In this document: one piece after another, positions 46,944 through 56,338 of the stretch
How positions within the stretch are numbered: position 1 is the first letter of the stretch
Layout of the letters: each line of letters begins with the position of its first letter
NCBI RefSeq assembly: GCF_024198255.1
Contig: NZ_JAJVKW010000002.1
Span: 1-64,000 of the forward strand
Length of the DNA: 64,000 nucleotides
Origin: Myxococcus guangdongensis
GTDB taxonomy: Bacteria; Myxococcota; Myxococcia; Myxococcales; Myxococcaceae
Direction of reading: 5' to 3'
Notes under the pieces: generated by a model
What the model was told of the DNA's origin: nothing
What the model saw: the letters and a program-made list of their open reading frames with translations, nothing else
Database searches by the model: none
Made by a program: the position numbers and the translations under genes

Positions 46944-47231
46944 CTACTCGATGATTTTCGGCACCGCGAAGGAGGTCCCCGACTTCGCCGGGGCGTTGGC
47001 CAGCACCTTCTCCGGCGGCAGGGAGGGCCGCGTCACGTCCTCGCGAAGCAGCGAGGCCGTGAGCGTGGCATGCGAGGTGGGCGCCACGTCCCCCACATCC
47101 AGGGTCTGCAACTGCGCCACCGCGTCCAACACCGCCGACAGCTGCGTGGCCATGCGCTGCTCCTCTTCAGGAGTCAGCGCCAGCCGCGCCAGGGTGGCCA
47201 CGTGTCGCACCTGCTCGAGCGTGAGGGCCAT
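46944..47231 (-). CDS. gatC: Asp/Glu-tRNA amidotransferase subunit C
   Basis: 95 residues, usual size. MALTLEQVRHVATLARLALT and the following helix wrap GatA and GatB together; the C-terminal TRPSLPPEKVLANAPAK is the typical linker. First gene of the operon. Confidence 0.93.
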   Translation of the reverse strand: MALTLEQVRHVATLARLALTPEEEQRMATQLSAVLDAVAQLQTLDVGDVAPTSHATLTASLLREDVTRPSLPPEKVLANAPAKSGTSFAVPKIIE

Positions 47232-47259
47232 GCCAACAGACCTCCCTGGGACCTCGGGT

Positions 47260-47589
47260 CTACTTCTTCTTGAAGAGGTTCAGGATGGCGCCCATCACCT
47301 TGCCGCCACCCTCGTGCCCGTGCTGCGCGAGCAGCTGGTCCAGCTCGCCGGCGTCCAGGAAGACTCCGCCGCAGTTGAAGCACGTCTCCAGCTCGACCTT
47401 GCCCTGCTTGAGCGTCTGCAGGTCCATGCCGCACTTGGGGCACTTCATCCAGTGGAGCTTCTTGAGCTCGTCGCGCTGGGCCTGGGCCGTGTCGGCGGCC
47501 TGCTGGAGCGCCAGCTTGCGCTTCTTCTCAATCTCCTCGCGGGCGAAGTACTCCTCCTCGCTCGAGGACGGCTTGTCGTTGTCTGCCAT
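47260..47589 (-). CDS. Zinc-ribbon (TFIIB-type) protein, 109 aa
   Basis: From the ATG at 47589 (MADNDKPSSSEEEYF); a longer start at 47640 is less likely. An N-terminal charged helix is followed by the ribbon MKCPKCGMDLQTLKQGKVEL and CFNCGGVFLDAGELDQLL, with two CxxC knuckles. Such proteins bind zinc and act in unknown, perhaps nucleic-acid-related, processes. It lies 28 bp before gatC, on the same strand. Confidence 0.8.
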   Translation of the reverse strand: MADNDKPSSSEEEYFAREEIEKKRKLALQQAADTAQAQRDELKKLHWMKCPKCGMDLQTLKQGKVELETCFNCGGVFLDAGELDQLLAQHGHEGGGKVMGAILNLFKKK

Positions 47590-47682
47590 GGCGATGTACC
47601 TCCAGGAAATCGTGGCGGCACCATACCCCCTCTGGTGCAACGCGCAGCCGAAATGTAGGCCCCCTGTCCGGCAGCCGGAAAA

Positions 47683-47710
47683 TTGACCGGACCCCCTCCC
47701 TCCCTACACT
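47683..47710 (+). promoter_or_regulatory. Candidate promoter of ftsK
   Basis: TTGACC, 16-bp spacer, TACACT, 59 bp before the ftsK start. Good match to housekeeping consensus. Confidence 0.55.
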
Positions 47711-47768
47711 CGTCGCGGGCATTGCTACAGCCCGCTACGCGGCTGAGACGCGCAGAGGGAAGAAGGTC

Positions 47769-50700
47769 ATGACGGCGAAGAAGGGTCGGGCGGAGAAGGC
47801 AGTGCTGTCCCGGCAGGAGATCGCGACGCGTCGCAAGGCGCTCGCGGACAAACGGCGCAAGGCGGGGGTCGAGGGCGGTGACGGAACGACGGCCCGAGCC
47901 ATCACCGGTGTCTTCCTGCTGGCGGCGTCCCTGCTGTCATTGTTGTCGGTGGCCACGTTCGACGCCCATGACCGGGTCGGACCAGGCTTCCGCAACGCGG
48001 TGGGCCCCATGGGCCACCTCATCGCGGAGACCCTGCGGGGGATGCTCGGCGTGTGCGCCTACCTGGCGCCCGCGGGAGGCGTCTACGCCGCGATGGTGCT
48101 CTTCGTGGGCAGCCGCGAGCGCAAGCGCGGGCCGCAAATCGTCAGCCTCGTCCTGCTGACGGCGAGCGTGGCCGTGCTGGCGCAGCTCATCTTCGCGGGC
48201 GACAAGGGCTGGGCGCATCCGCCCGGTGGCGCGCTGGGCGCGAGCCTGGGCGGCGTCATGGAGGGGCTGTTCTCCACCGTCGGCACCGTCATCCTCGTCA
48301 CCGCCATCAGCGCGGCGGCGCTCATCGTCGGCACCCAGTACACGTTCTTCAAGCTGTGCTCGCTGGTGTGGGCCGGACTGAGCGTGCTGGGCCGCCGCGT
48401 CTCCGATGCCGCCGAGGCCTTCTGGGAGCAGCAGAAGGTCGCCTACAAGGCCCGCCAGGAGCGCGCCGCGGAGGAGAAGCTCGAGGAGGCCGCCTTCCTC
48501 GCGCAAATCGAGGCGGACGAGGAGGAGCTCGCCGAGGCCGAGCGCGCCGCCGAGGAGGCCGAGGCCGCCGAAGCGGAGGCCATGGCCGAGGAGGCCGTGC
48601 GCCTGGCCCGCCAGAACGAGAAGGAGCAGGCCGTCGCCGCGAAGCTGGCCCTCAAGGAGTCTCGCGAGAAGGAGAAGCTGGAGAAGCAGACGCGCAAGGC
48701 CCTGCCCCTGCCCGAGGACACGGACTCGCTGCCGCCCACGTCCTCGCCGCCCGCGCCCGCCGAGAGGATGCTGCCGCGCATCGCGGAGAAGCGCCCCGCT
48801 CCCGGCGCGGACCCGGCCTGGGCCGCGTCGTTCCTGGCGCCCCAGCCCCACTCCGCGCCCCCCATCGTCCCCGAGGGCGTGGAGCCTCCGCGCGGCCGCC
48901 GCAAGACGCCGAACATCGTCACCGGCCCCGCCGCGCCCATCGCCGCGCTGCCCGAGTCCACCGAGCCCGTGGCCCCGGCGCCCGTCATCTCCCTGCCCCA
49001 GCCTCCGCAGGCCGCGGCGCCCCAGCCCGCACCGGCCCAGGCCGCGTCCGCCCTGGCGCGCATGCCGCTCATCGTGGAGCCCAAGGCGCCGCCCAAGCCC
49101 ACCGTGAAGAAGACCCAGGACCAGTTCGAGTTCGTGGGTGACCGCAAGAGCTTCTCGCTGCCGCCGCTCGACGTGCTCGAGTACGACAAGAAGGAGCGCT
49201 CGGAGCTGGACAAGGACGCGTTCCTGTCCACGGCGGAGAAGCTGCGCGCGAAGCTGGCCGACTTCGGCATCGTCGGCGAGGTGGTGGAGATCCGCCCCGG
49301 CCCCGTCGTCACCATGTACGAGTTCCTGCCGGGCCCTGGCATCAAGGTGAGCAAGATTGCCGCGCTCGCCGACGACCTGGCCATGGCCATGGAGGCGATG
49401 CGCGTTCGCATCGTCGCCCCCATCCCCGGCAAGGGCGTGGTGGGCATCGAGGTGCCGAACAAGGACCGTGAGACCGTCTATCTCAAGGAGATCGCCGAGC
49501 AGGACGCGTTCCTCAAGGGTCCCAGCAAGCTGACCATGTGCGTGGGCAAGGACATCGAAGGCATGCCGTACGTCTTCGACCTGGCCAAGGCGCCGCACCT
49601 GCTCATCGCCGGCACCACCGGCTCGGGCAAGTCGGTGGCCGTCAACTCGATGATCATGAGCATCCTCCTGAAGTCGACGCCGGAGGAGGTCCGCTTCATC
49701 ATGGTGGACCCGAAGATGCTGGAGCTCTCCGTGTACGAGGGCATCCCGCACCTGCTCTTGCCCGTGGTGACGGACCCGAAGAAGGCGGCGCTCGCGCTGC
49801 GCTGGGCCGTGGAGGAGATGGAGCGCCGCTACCAGATGCTGTCCGAGGCGGGCGTGCGCAACATCGCCGGCTACAACAAGCTGGTGGAGAGCTCCGCCTC
49901 CGAGGTGAAGGAGGTGCTCGCCGCCGCCGAGCCCGCGCCCAAGAAGTCCAAGCCCAAGAAGGTCCTGGTGGTGGACCTGGAGGGCGGCGAGCCCAAGCCC
50001 GCGGCCCAGGCGTCGGACGGGCTGGGCGTGGCCGCGCCGCGCGAGGACATGGAGGACCTGCGCGAGGCGCTGGTGTCCGCCGAGGACGAGGCCGCCCCGG
50101 AAGTGCCCGAGGTGGAGGCCGAGCCCGAGGACGACGACGCGGGCGCGCCGCTGGACGCCGCCGCGTCCAAGCCGGAGAAGAAGGAACTCAAGAAGCTGCC
50201 CTACATCGTGGTCATCATCGACGAGCTGGCGGACCTCATGATGGTCGCCAGCCGCGAGGTGGAGACATACGTGGCGCGCCTGGCGCAGATGGCTCGCGCG
50301 GCCGGCATCCACCTGATGGTCGCGACGCAGCGTCCCTCCACGGACGTCGTCACCGGCATCATCAAGGCGAACTTCCCCACACGCATCAGCTTCATGCTCC
50401 GCTCCAAGCCGGACTCCATGACGATTCTGGGCACGGTGGGCGCCGAGGCGCTGCTCGGCATGGGCGACATGCTCATCATGCCGCCCACGAGCGCGCACCT
50501 GCAGCGCGTGCACGGCGCCTTCGTGTCGGAGCAGGAAATCAAGAAGGCGGTGGACCACCTCAAGGCCCAGGGCAAGCCCGTCTTCGACGAGTCCATCCTC
50601 AAGCCGCGCGACGAGGACGTGGAGTCCGGCGGCGGCGAGGACGAGCTGTCCGACGAGCTGTACGACCAGGCCCTCGCCACGGTCAGCGAGATGCGCGCCG

Positions 50701-50867
50701 TCTCCATCTCCATGCTCCAGCGCAAGATGCGCATCGGCTACAACCGCGCCGCGCGCATGATTGAGCGCATGGAGCGAGACGGAGTCGTCGGCGCCGCCGA
50801 TGGCGCCAAGCCCCGCGAGGTGCTCATCCGAGGGGTGGGCGACATGCCGGGCGCGGGCGCGATGTAG
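47769..50867 (+). CDS. ftsK: DNA translocase FtsK/SpoIIIE with an extra acidic insert
   Basis: 1032 residues. Four N-terminal membrane helices (about 40-200), then a charged coiled linker (EERLEEAAFLAQIEADEEEL style) and a Pro/Ala-rich part. The motor has Walker A GTTGSGKS (615-622) and Walker B VVIIDELADLMM (about 812-823). Between YNKLVES (about 705) and LPYIVV there are over 100 residues rich in Glu, Pro and Ala, about 70 more than in E. coli FtsK. The C-terminal gamma winged helix (SISMLQRKMRIGYNRAARMI) reads KOPS-like DNA. It pumps chromosome ends at the septum. Confidence 0.93.
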   Translation: MTAKKGRAEKAVLSRQEIATRRKALADKRRKAGVEGGDGTTARAITGVFLLAASLLSLLSVATFDAHDRVGPGFRNAVGPMGHLIAETLRGMLGVCAYLAPAGGVYAAMVLFVGSRERKRGPQIVSLVLLTASVAVLAQLIFAGDKGWAHPPGGALGASLGGVMEGLFSTVGTVILVTAISAAALIVGTQYTFFKLCSLVWAGLSVLGRRVSDAAEAFWEQQKVAYKARQERAAEEKLEEAAFLAQIEADEEELAEAERAAEEAEAAEAEAMAEEAVRLARQNEKEQAVAAKLALKESREKEKLEKQTRKALPLPEDTDSLPPTSSPPAPAERMLPRIAEKRPAPGADPAWAASFLAPQPHSAPPIVPEGVEPPRGRRKTPNIVTGPAAPIAALPESTEPVAPAPVISLPQPPQAAAPQPAPAQAASALARMPLIVEPKAPPKPTVKKTQDQFEFVGDRKSFSLPPLDVLEYDKKERSELDKDAFLSTAEKLRAKLADFGIVGEVVEIRPGPVVTMYEFLPGPGIKVSKIAALADDLAMAMEAMRVRIVAPIPGKGVVGIEVPNKDRETVYLKEIAEQDAFLKGPSKLTMCVGKDIEGMPYVFDLAKAPHLLIAGTTGSGKSVAVNSMIMSILLKSTPEEVRFIMVDPKMLELSVYEGIPHLLLPVVTDPKKAALALRWAVEEMERRYQMLSEAGVRNIAGYNKLVESSASEVKEVLAAAEPAPKKSKPKKVLVVDLEGGEPKPAAQASDGLGVAAPREDMEDLREALVSAEDEAAPEVPEVEAEPEDDDAGAPLDAAASKPEKKELKKLPYIVVIIDELADLMMVASREVETYVARLAQMARAAGIHLMVATQRPSTDVVTGIIKANFPTRISFMLRSKPDSMTILGTVGAEALLGMGDMLIMPPTSAHLQRVHGAFVSEQEIKKAVDHLKAQGKPVFDESILKPRDEDVESGGGEDELSDELYDQALATVSEMRAVSISMLQRKMRIGYNRAARMIERMERDGVVGAADGAKPREVLIRGVGDMPGAGAM

Positions 50868-50994
50868 TCCACCCGCGGCTCAAGGTGGTTCTCCCAGGGG
50901 GTGTCCGGCTTCGGTCCGGGCGCCCCCTGTCCGTTTCCCCTCCCCACGCGCGGGTGTCCCCCAGCCCGCCCCGATGTGTTCCAGGTGAGTGCCC

Positions 50995-51279
50995 ATGATT
51001 GTCGCCATCTCCCGCTTCCGAGCCTCCCCCGAGGACGCCGAGCGCCTGGTCGCCCGCTTCCAGGAGCGCGGGCGCAGGGTGGACGCGCACGAGGGGTTCC
51101 TGGGGCTGGAGGTGCTCCGCTCGTTCGAGCGCTCGCCGGAGCTGCTGCTGGTGACGCGCTGGCGGGACAGGGAGGCGATGCGGAGCTATTTCCAGTCGGA
51201 GGACTTCCGGAGGGCGAAGGAGGCCAGCGCCGAGCAGGAGGGGGCCACCTTCGCCATCTACGAGGTGGTGGGCACGTGA
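50995..51279 (+). CDS. Antibiotic-biosynthesis-monooxygenase (ABM) fold protein, 94 aa
   Basis: MIVAISRFRASPEDAERLVA, GFLGLEVLRSFE, LLLVTRWRDREAMRSYFQSE and AIYEVV are the beta-alpha-beta units of the dimeric ABM/HmoA fold. A GTG six bases upstream is possible. Family roles range from haem degradation to quinone oxidation; the sequence does not tell which. Between ftsK and a methyltransferase gene. Confidence 0.75.
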   Translation: MIVAISRFRASPEDAERLVARFQERGRRVDAHEGFLGLEVLRSFERSPELLLVTRWRDREAMRSYFQSEDFRRAKEASAEQEGATFAIYEVVGT

Positions 51280-52485
51280 GGCGTGTATGGGGTTCCCAAG
51301 CAGGCGCAGGTCGTCTATGGGCGGTGTCCCATGGCTGAACGCATCGCCCTATTCGCCACCACGACCCGAGGCACCGAGGACCTGCTCGCCGACGAGCTCA
51401 AGGAGCTCGGCGCGCGCCGCATCCGCCAGGACCGTGGCGGTGTGCGCTTCATGGCCTCGCTCGACGAGGCGCTGAAGGTCTGTCTCTGGTCCCGCATCTC
51501 CATGCGCGTGCTGTACCCGCTGGGCACCTTCGAGGCCCACGGCGCGCAAGGCCTGTATGACGCCGCCCGCGGCGTCGCCTGGGAGGAGCACCTGACGCCC
51601 ACCACGACGTTCGCGGTGGACGCGACGCTCAAGGACAGCGAGCACAGCCACTCGGGCTTCGTCGCGCTGAAGGTGAAGGACGCCATCGTCGACCGCATGC
51701 GCGACGTGGTGGGCACGCGGCCGGACGTGAATACGAAGAACCCGGACGTGAGCGTGGTGGCGCACCTGTCGCGCGACACGCTGTCGCTCTCGTTGGACCT
51801 GTGCGGCGAGCCGCTGCACCGCCGTGGCTACCGCGTGCGGCCCACCGTGGCGCCCCTCAAGGAGACGCTGGCCGCCGCCATCCTGCGCGCCGCGCGCTAC
51901 ACGGGCGACGAGGCGCTGGTGGACCCGATGTGCGGCTCGGGCACGCTGCTGATCGAGGCGGGCATGATGGCCCGTCGGCGCGCGCCCGGACTCAATCGCG
52001 ACTTCGCGGTGGAGCGCTGGCCGGAGCTGGGAGCGCGGGCGAAGGAGCTGCTCGCGGACATGCGCGCGGATGCCCGGCGCGACGAGCGCAAGGTGGAGGT
52101 TCCGCTCTGGGGCTTCGACAAGGACCCGGAGGCCCTCGATGCCGCGCAGCGCAACGTGCGCGCGGCCCGGCTGACCGAGGAAATCACCCTGGCCGAGGGC
52201 GACGCGACGAAGCTGCCGCCGCTGCCGGCCTCCAGTGGCCTCATCCTCACCAACCCGCCCTACGGAGACCGCATCGGCACGGGCGGACAGAAGGGCATGA
52301 AGAGCTTCTATTACAAGCTGGGGGAGTCCTTGCGCGTGCCCGGCTGGCGCGTCTGGGTGCTCAGCGGCAACCCGGCCTTCGAGAGCGCCTTCCACGCGCG
52401 TCCGTCGGCGCGCAGGGACTTGATGAACGGCCCCATCGACTGCACGCTGCTCGGCTACCGGCCCTCGGGGGGCGGCGGCGAGGAC

Positions 52486-53064
<579 letters not shown>

Positions 53065-53073
53065 GACCCCACG

Positions 53074-53505
53074 CTATAGCAGCAGGTGGGGGAAGCGCGT
53101 CTTCACCACCACGTAGGCGTAATTCACCAGGACGATGACGGGCATCACCACCTGGAACGCCTTCCACTCCCGAAGCGAGAGCTGGATTTCAGGGATGGGG
53201 ACCGCGAACACCAGGTGCACCACCATGGCCACGGCCGCGAGCGCGAACAGCACGGCGGCCACGGTGCCCAGGGGGTTGGCCTCCCACGCGCCCACGAAGT
53301 TGAAGTGGGCGACGCGGTCCGCCACGCGGGTGAGGCCGCAGCCGAGGCAGGGCCAGCCCGTCCGCTCGCGAAGCACGCAGCCCCAGAACGGGATGAGCTT
53401 CGCCACCGGGATGAAGCGGGCGACGAGCAGCCCCGCCAGGCCGATGAAGCCCAGGTAGTCCACCGTGCCGAGCCGGCGGTTGCGAGGAGGGAGGAAGACC
53501 TTCAT
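53074..53505 (-). CDS. DUF2752 membrane protein, 143 aa
   Basis: Three to four membrane helices and the family signature WPCLGCGLTRV near residue 52. Further aromatic helices (MVVHLVFAVPI, FQVVMPVIVLVNYAYVVV) follow. Function of DUF2752 is unknown. Probably co-transcribed with plsY. Confidence 0.8.
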   Translation of the reverse strand: MKVFLPPRNRRLGTVDYLGFIGLAGLLVARFIPVAKLIPFWGCVLRERTGWPCLGCGLTRVADRVAHFNFVGAWEANPLGTVAAVLFALAAVAMVVHLVFAVPIPEIQLSLREWKAFQVVMPVIVLVNYAYVVVKTRFPHLLL

Positions 53506-53594
53506 GTGCTGCGCGCCCCGGGGTGTGCGGGAGTCACACTCTAGTACGGGCGCCGCCTTGCCGGGGCAACGAGTTTTGACTAAGCGGGCAGGTC

Positions 53595-54167
53595 ATGAAC
53601 TCGCTCCGCACGTCCCTGATGCTGCTGGTCGCTGTTCCCCTGGTGGCCTTCGCTGGCGACAAGACGCCCGCCAAGGGAAAGACGGCCGACAAGGCCGCGG
53701 CCGCCGCCGACTGTCACCACCCGGCCGACAAGGCCGCCGCCGCGCCCAAGCCCGAGGCCGCGAAGGATGACAGCTGGAAGCTCACCCGGGGCGAGGCCCT
53801 CAAGGGCGCCTCCGAGGTGAAGCTCGCGGACCTGCTCTCCAAGCCCCAGGCCCACGACGGCAAGACGGTGCGGCTCGAGGGCACGGTGCGCAAGGCGTGT
53901 GAGAAGAAGGGCTGCTGGATGGAGCTCGCGCAGGAAGGTCAGGCGAAGGGTCCGGGCGTGCGCGTGACGTTCAAGGACTACGGCTTCTTCGTGCCGCTGG
54001 ACTCGGCGGGCTCACAGGCGCGCGTCGAGGGCGTGGTGAAGGTGGCAGAGCTGAGTGAAGGCCACGCGGCGCACTACGAGGCCGAGGGCGCCATCGTCCC
54101 GCGCGGCGCGGACGGCAAGCCGCGCGAGGTGCAGCTGGTGGCGACGGGCGTCGAGCTGCGTCGGTAG
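53595..54167 (+). CDS. Periplasmic DUF4920 protein
   Basis: 190 residues with a Sec signal (MLLVAVPLVAFA). An Ala/Lys-rich linker with CHHPADK precedes the DUF4920 domain (about 60-190): LSKPQAHDGKTVRLEGTVRK, CEKKGCWMEL and VTFKDYGFFVPLDS. This is an OB-fold-like domain with a Cys pair, possibly metal-binding. Unknown role. The next gene starts 4 bp downstream, so they are translationally linked. Confidence 0.78.
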   Translation: MNSLRTSLMLLVAVPLVAFAGDKTPAKGKTADKAAAAADCHHPADKAAAAPKPEAAKDDSWKLTRGEALKGASEVKLADLLSKPQAHDGKTVRLEGTVRKACEKKGCWMELAQEGQAKGPGVRVTFKDYGFFVPLDSAGSQARVEGVVKVAELSEGHAAHYEAEGAIVPRGADGKPREVQLVATGVELRR

Positions 54168-54170
54168 GAC

Positions 54171-54878
54171 ATGGCGCGCAGCTTCAGCATGAAGGGCGTG
54201 CAGGGCGCCGCGGACCGCGCCGTCCAGCACGCGAGGGCGTGGTTGCTGGAGACGGAGCCGGGCTCGCGCGTGCACGACGTGCAGTCGGACCCGCGCTTCC
54301 AGCATCGGGGCGTGGACCTGCTGTGGGAGCTGCCCTCGGGTGAGGTGCGCGGCATCGAGGTGAAGGGGGACCGCAACGCCACCCGGAAGAGGTACTTCTT
54401 CGAGCTGGTGTCCAACCTGGAGAAGGACACCCCGGGCTGCTTCCTCTACAGCGGCGCGGACCTGCTCGTGTACGTGTTCCTCTCGCAAGGAGAGATGCAC
54501 GTGTTGCCGCTGCGCGCGGCGCGCGACTGGTTCCTCCCGCGCGCGAAGGAGTATCCACTCAAGCACGCCTTCACCCAGACGGGCGCCATCCGTTACACGA
54601 CGGTGGGCGCGGTGGTCTCAACGCGAGACGTCGTCGAGGGTGTGCCCAACGTGCTCAAGATTCCCCTGAGGCGCTCGACACCGCTGCGGGCACAGGAGGA
54701 ATCCACGACGCATGAATCTCAGGGCACGCCGGCCATGCCCACGAATCAGGCGGAGCTCGAAGGCGTGGCAACGGGGAAGAGCGCACCGGAGGACACGAAG
54801 CCCGCGCCGAAGAAGCGGGCGCGGCGCCGCAAGACCACGGAGACCTCCGCGAGCAGCGGCACGGGCACGTCGGAGTAA
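54171..54878 (+). CDS. Possible PD-(D/E)XK nuclease-like protein with basic tail
   Basis: 235 residues. GVDLLWELPSGEVRGIEVKG has the spacing of a PD-(D/E)XK core (Asp, then Glu-x-Lys), followed by RYFFELVSNLEKDTPGCFLY and ADLLVYVFLSQGEMHVLPL, as in restriction-type or NERD-like folds. The last 45 residues are low complexity with KKRARRRK, suggesting DNA or RNA contact. No partner methylase is present. Active nuclease is an inference; a non-catalytic nucleic-acid-binding protein is also possible. Confidence 0.55.
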   Translation: MARSFSMKGVQGAADRAVQHARAWLLETEPGSRVHDVQSDPRFQHRGVDLLWELPSGEVRGIEVKGDRNATRKRYFFELVSNLEKDTPGCFLYSGADLLVYVFLSQGEMHVLPLRAARDWFLPRAKEYPLKHAFTQTGAIRYTTVGAVVSTRDVVEGVPNVLKIPLRRSTPLRAQEESTTHESQGTPAMPTNQAELEGVATGKSAPEDTKPAPKKRARRRKTTETSASSGTGTSE

Positions 54879-54898
54879 CGGACCGCTCGCGAGCCCGA

Positions 54899-55046
54899 CG
54901 CTGACATGGTGTCGCGGAACTTGAGCCTGGCGCTGACACGACGTCGCGGTACTCGAGCCCGGTGCTGACGCGACTTCCCTAGCGCTGACACGACGTCGCG
55001 GTACTCGAGCCCGGTGCTGATGTGACTTCGCGGCACTCGAGCCCGC
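54899..55046. repeat. 32-bp degenerate tandem repeat
   Basis: Five units begin with cgctgac or tgctgac (54899, 54931, 54963, 54983, 55015). Each carries gacgtcgcggtactcgagcc or a variant; the third unit is cut to 20 bp. Units 2 and 4 are identical over all 32 bp, and their identity runs on into the next units for 38 bp in total. No repeat-spacer pattern, so not a CRISPR. The remainder of the gap to 55329 holds only faint similar fragments and no gene. Confidence 0.75.
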
Positions 55047-55329
55047 ACGCCGTGCCGTCAGTGGGTTCGAGACCTGTGCCAACAGCGACCGGGATGGCTG
55101 CGGTCAGGCTCCGCGTCGAGTCATCGACGGGGGCCTCGCCAACTCACGGCGGTGACCATGAGGAGCCGGGAAGAGTCCGGCTCGGGCACGACGCCTCTAG
55201 TCTCAAGCCCACGACCCGAGACGGTAACCACGCGGCGCAGGTGGAACCGGGCAACCTCGGGCTCGAGTCATCGACGCGGGCACGGCGTCGCGAGCCAAGG
55301 CCCGCGCGCCGTGCCGGCAGCCACGCTCA

Positions 55330-56244
55330 CTACCCGTGGCGGTGACGGTTGTGACCGGGGTGGATGCGGTCATGCTCCTCGTTGAGCCGCTCGGAGATGC
55401 GCATCAGGTCCAGCAGGTTCACGCGGTCATTCTGCGCCTTGTAGATGTGCTCCAGGCGCGGCATGAGGTCCAGCGCGAGGTGCAGGTCCTTGTTCTCCTC
55501 CGCCCACGCCAGCAGCGTCCGGGCGGCCGTGGCGGCCACGCCGTGCGTCTGGAGGTGGATGAGACCATCGACGGCCAGGATGCGGGCAATCGCGGAGCGG
55601 CTCGTGTCCTCGGACAGCTTGACCAGGTCCGTCGCCGCCTCGTCCTTCTCGCCCTTCGCCGCGCGCACCATCGCGCGCGAGATGCCCTTGCGGTCCGGAA
55701 GGAAGAACTCCTCCATCTCCGCGAAGGACTCCGCGTGATTCACATGGCCCGAGCGCGCGAGCAGCTCCGCGAGGCGGTCGAACAGCTCCGCGTCCTTCTC
55801 GGAGAACGGCGCCAGCGCCTCCTGCATGAAGCGCTCCTGGGGCAGGCCCTTGTCATCCACGGGCAGCCGCGCGCGCAGGCTGGTCATCCGCTCGAAGGCC
55901 GCGCTCACGGGCGCATCCGTCTTGCCGTTGAGCAGCTCCAGCAGCGACCGCATGAGCGACGCCAGCGTGTCCGTCATCTCGTGCGGCGCCACGCGGTCAG
56001 GCAGCCAGCGGCGCCACAGCTCCACGGGAGCGGCGACGACGAAATCCTTGAAGGGCCCGGTGCCCTTCCACTTCGACTTCCACTGCTGGGCGATGCCCAA
56101 CGGGAAGGTCGACTCCGACAGCTTCCGGAAGTCCTCCTCCGTCACCGGGATGCCGTAGTGGCCGAGCGTCCCGAGCAGGGCCTCCGTCGAGAACTCCTTC
56201 AGACCCTTCTGCTGCCAAGCCTTGTCCACGCGCTGCGTGCTCAC
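55330..56244 (-). CDS. Hypothetical protein, 304 aa, helical
   Basis: Not recognised. Almost all-helical composition; DFRKLSESTFPLGIAQQWKS near the start and TAARTLLAWAEENKDLHLAL, LMPRLEHIYKAQNDRVNLLD near the end resemble superhelical repeats. No signal peptide. His-rich end (HPGHNRHRHG). Good core-like codon use. Probably a conserved myxobacterial cytoplasmic protein. Confidence 0.65.
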   Translation of the reverse strand: MSTQRVDKAWQQKGLKEFSTEALLGTLGHYGIPVTEEDFRKLSESTFPLGIAQQWKSKWKGTGPFKDFVVAAPVELWRRWLPDRVAPHEMTDTLASLMRSLLELLNGKTDAPVSAAFERMTSLRARLPVDDKGLPQERFMQEALAPFSEKDAELFDRLAELLARSGHVNHAESFAEMEEFFLPDRKGISRAMVRAAKGEKDEAATDLVKLSEDTSRSAIARILAVDGLIHLQTHGVAATAARTLLAWAEENKDLHLALDLMPRLEHIYKAQNDRVNLLDLMRISERLNEEHDRIHPGHNRHRHG

Positions 56245-56338
56245 CTGGTTCTCCGCTGCCCCTGGGCGCCGGCCATCGGCGCATGCGGTCTTCTAGCGGA
56301 ACCCGGGCCCACAATGCATGGCCCTCGTACGTCCGCCG

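Noticed and set aside
47937-50558. 873-codon minus-strand frame opposite ftsK
   Set aside because: Low-complexity His/Arg/Gly-rich translation, a shadow of ftsK.
54899-55046. CRISPR array
   Set aside because: Units are contiguous and degenerate, without unique spacers, and no cas genes are in the window.
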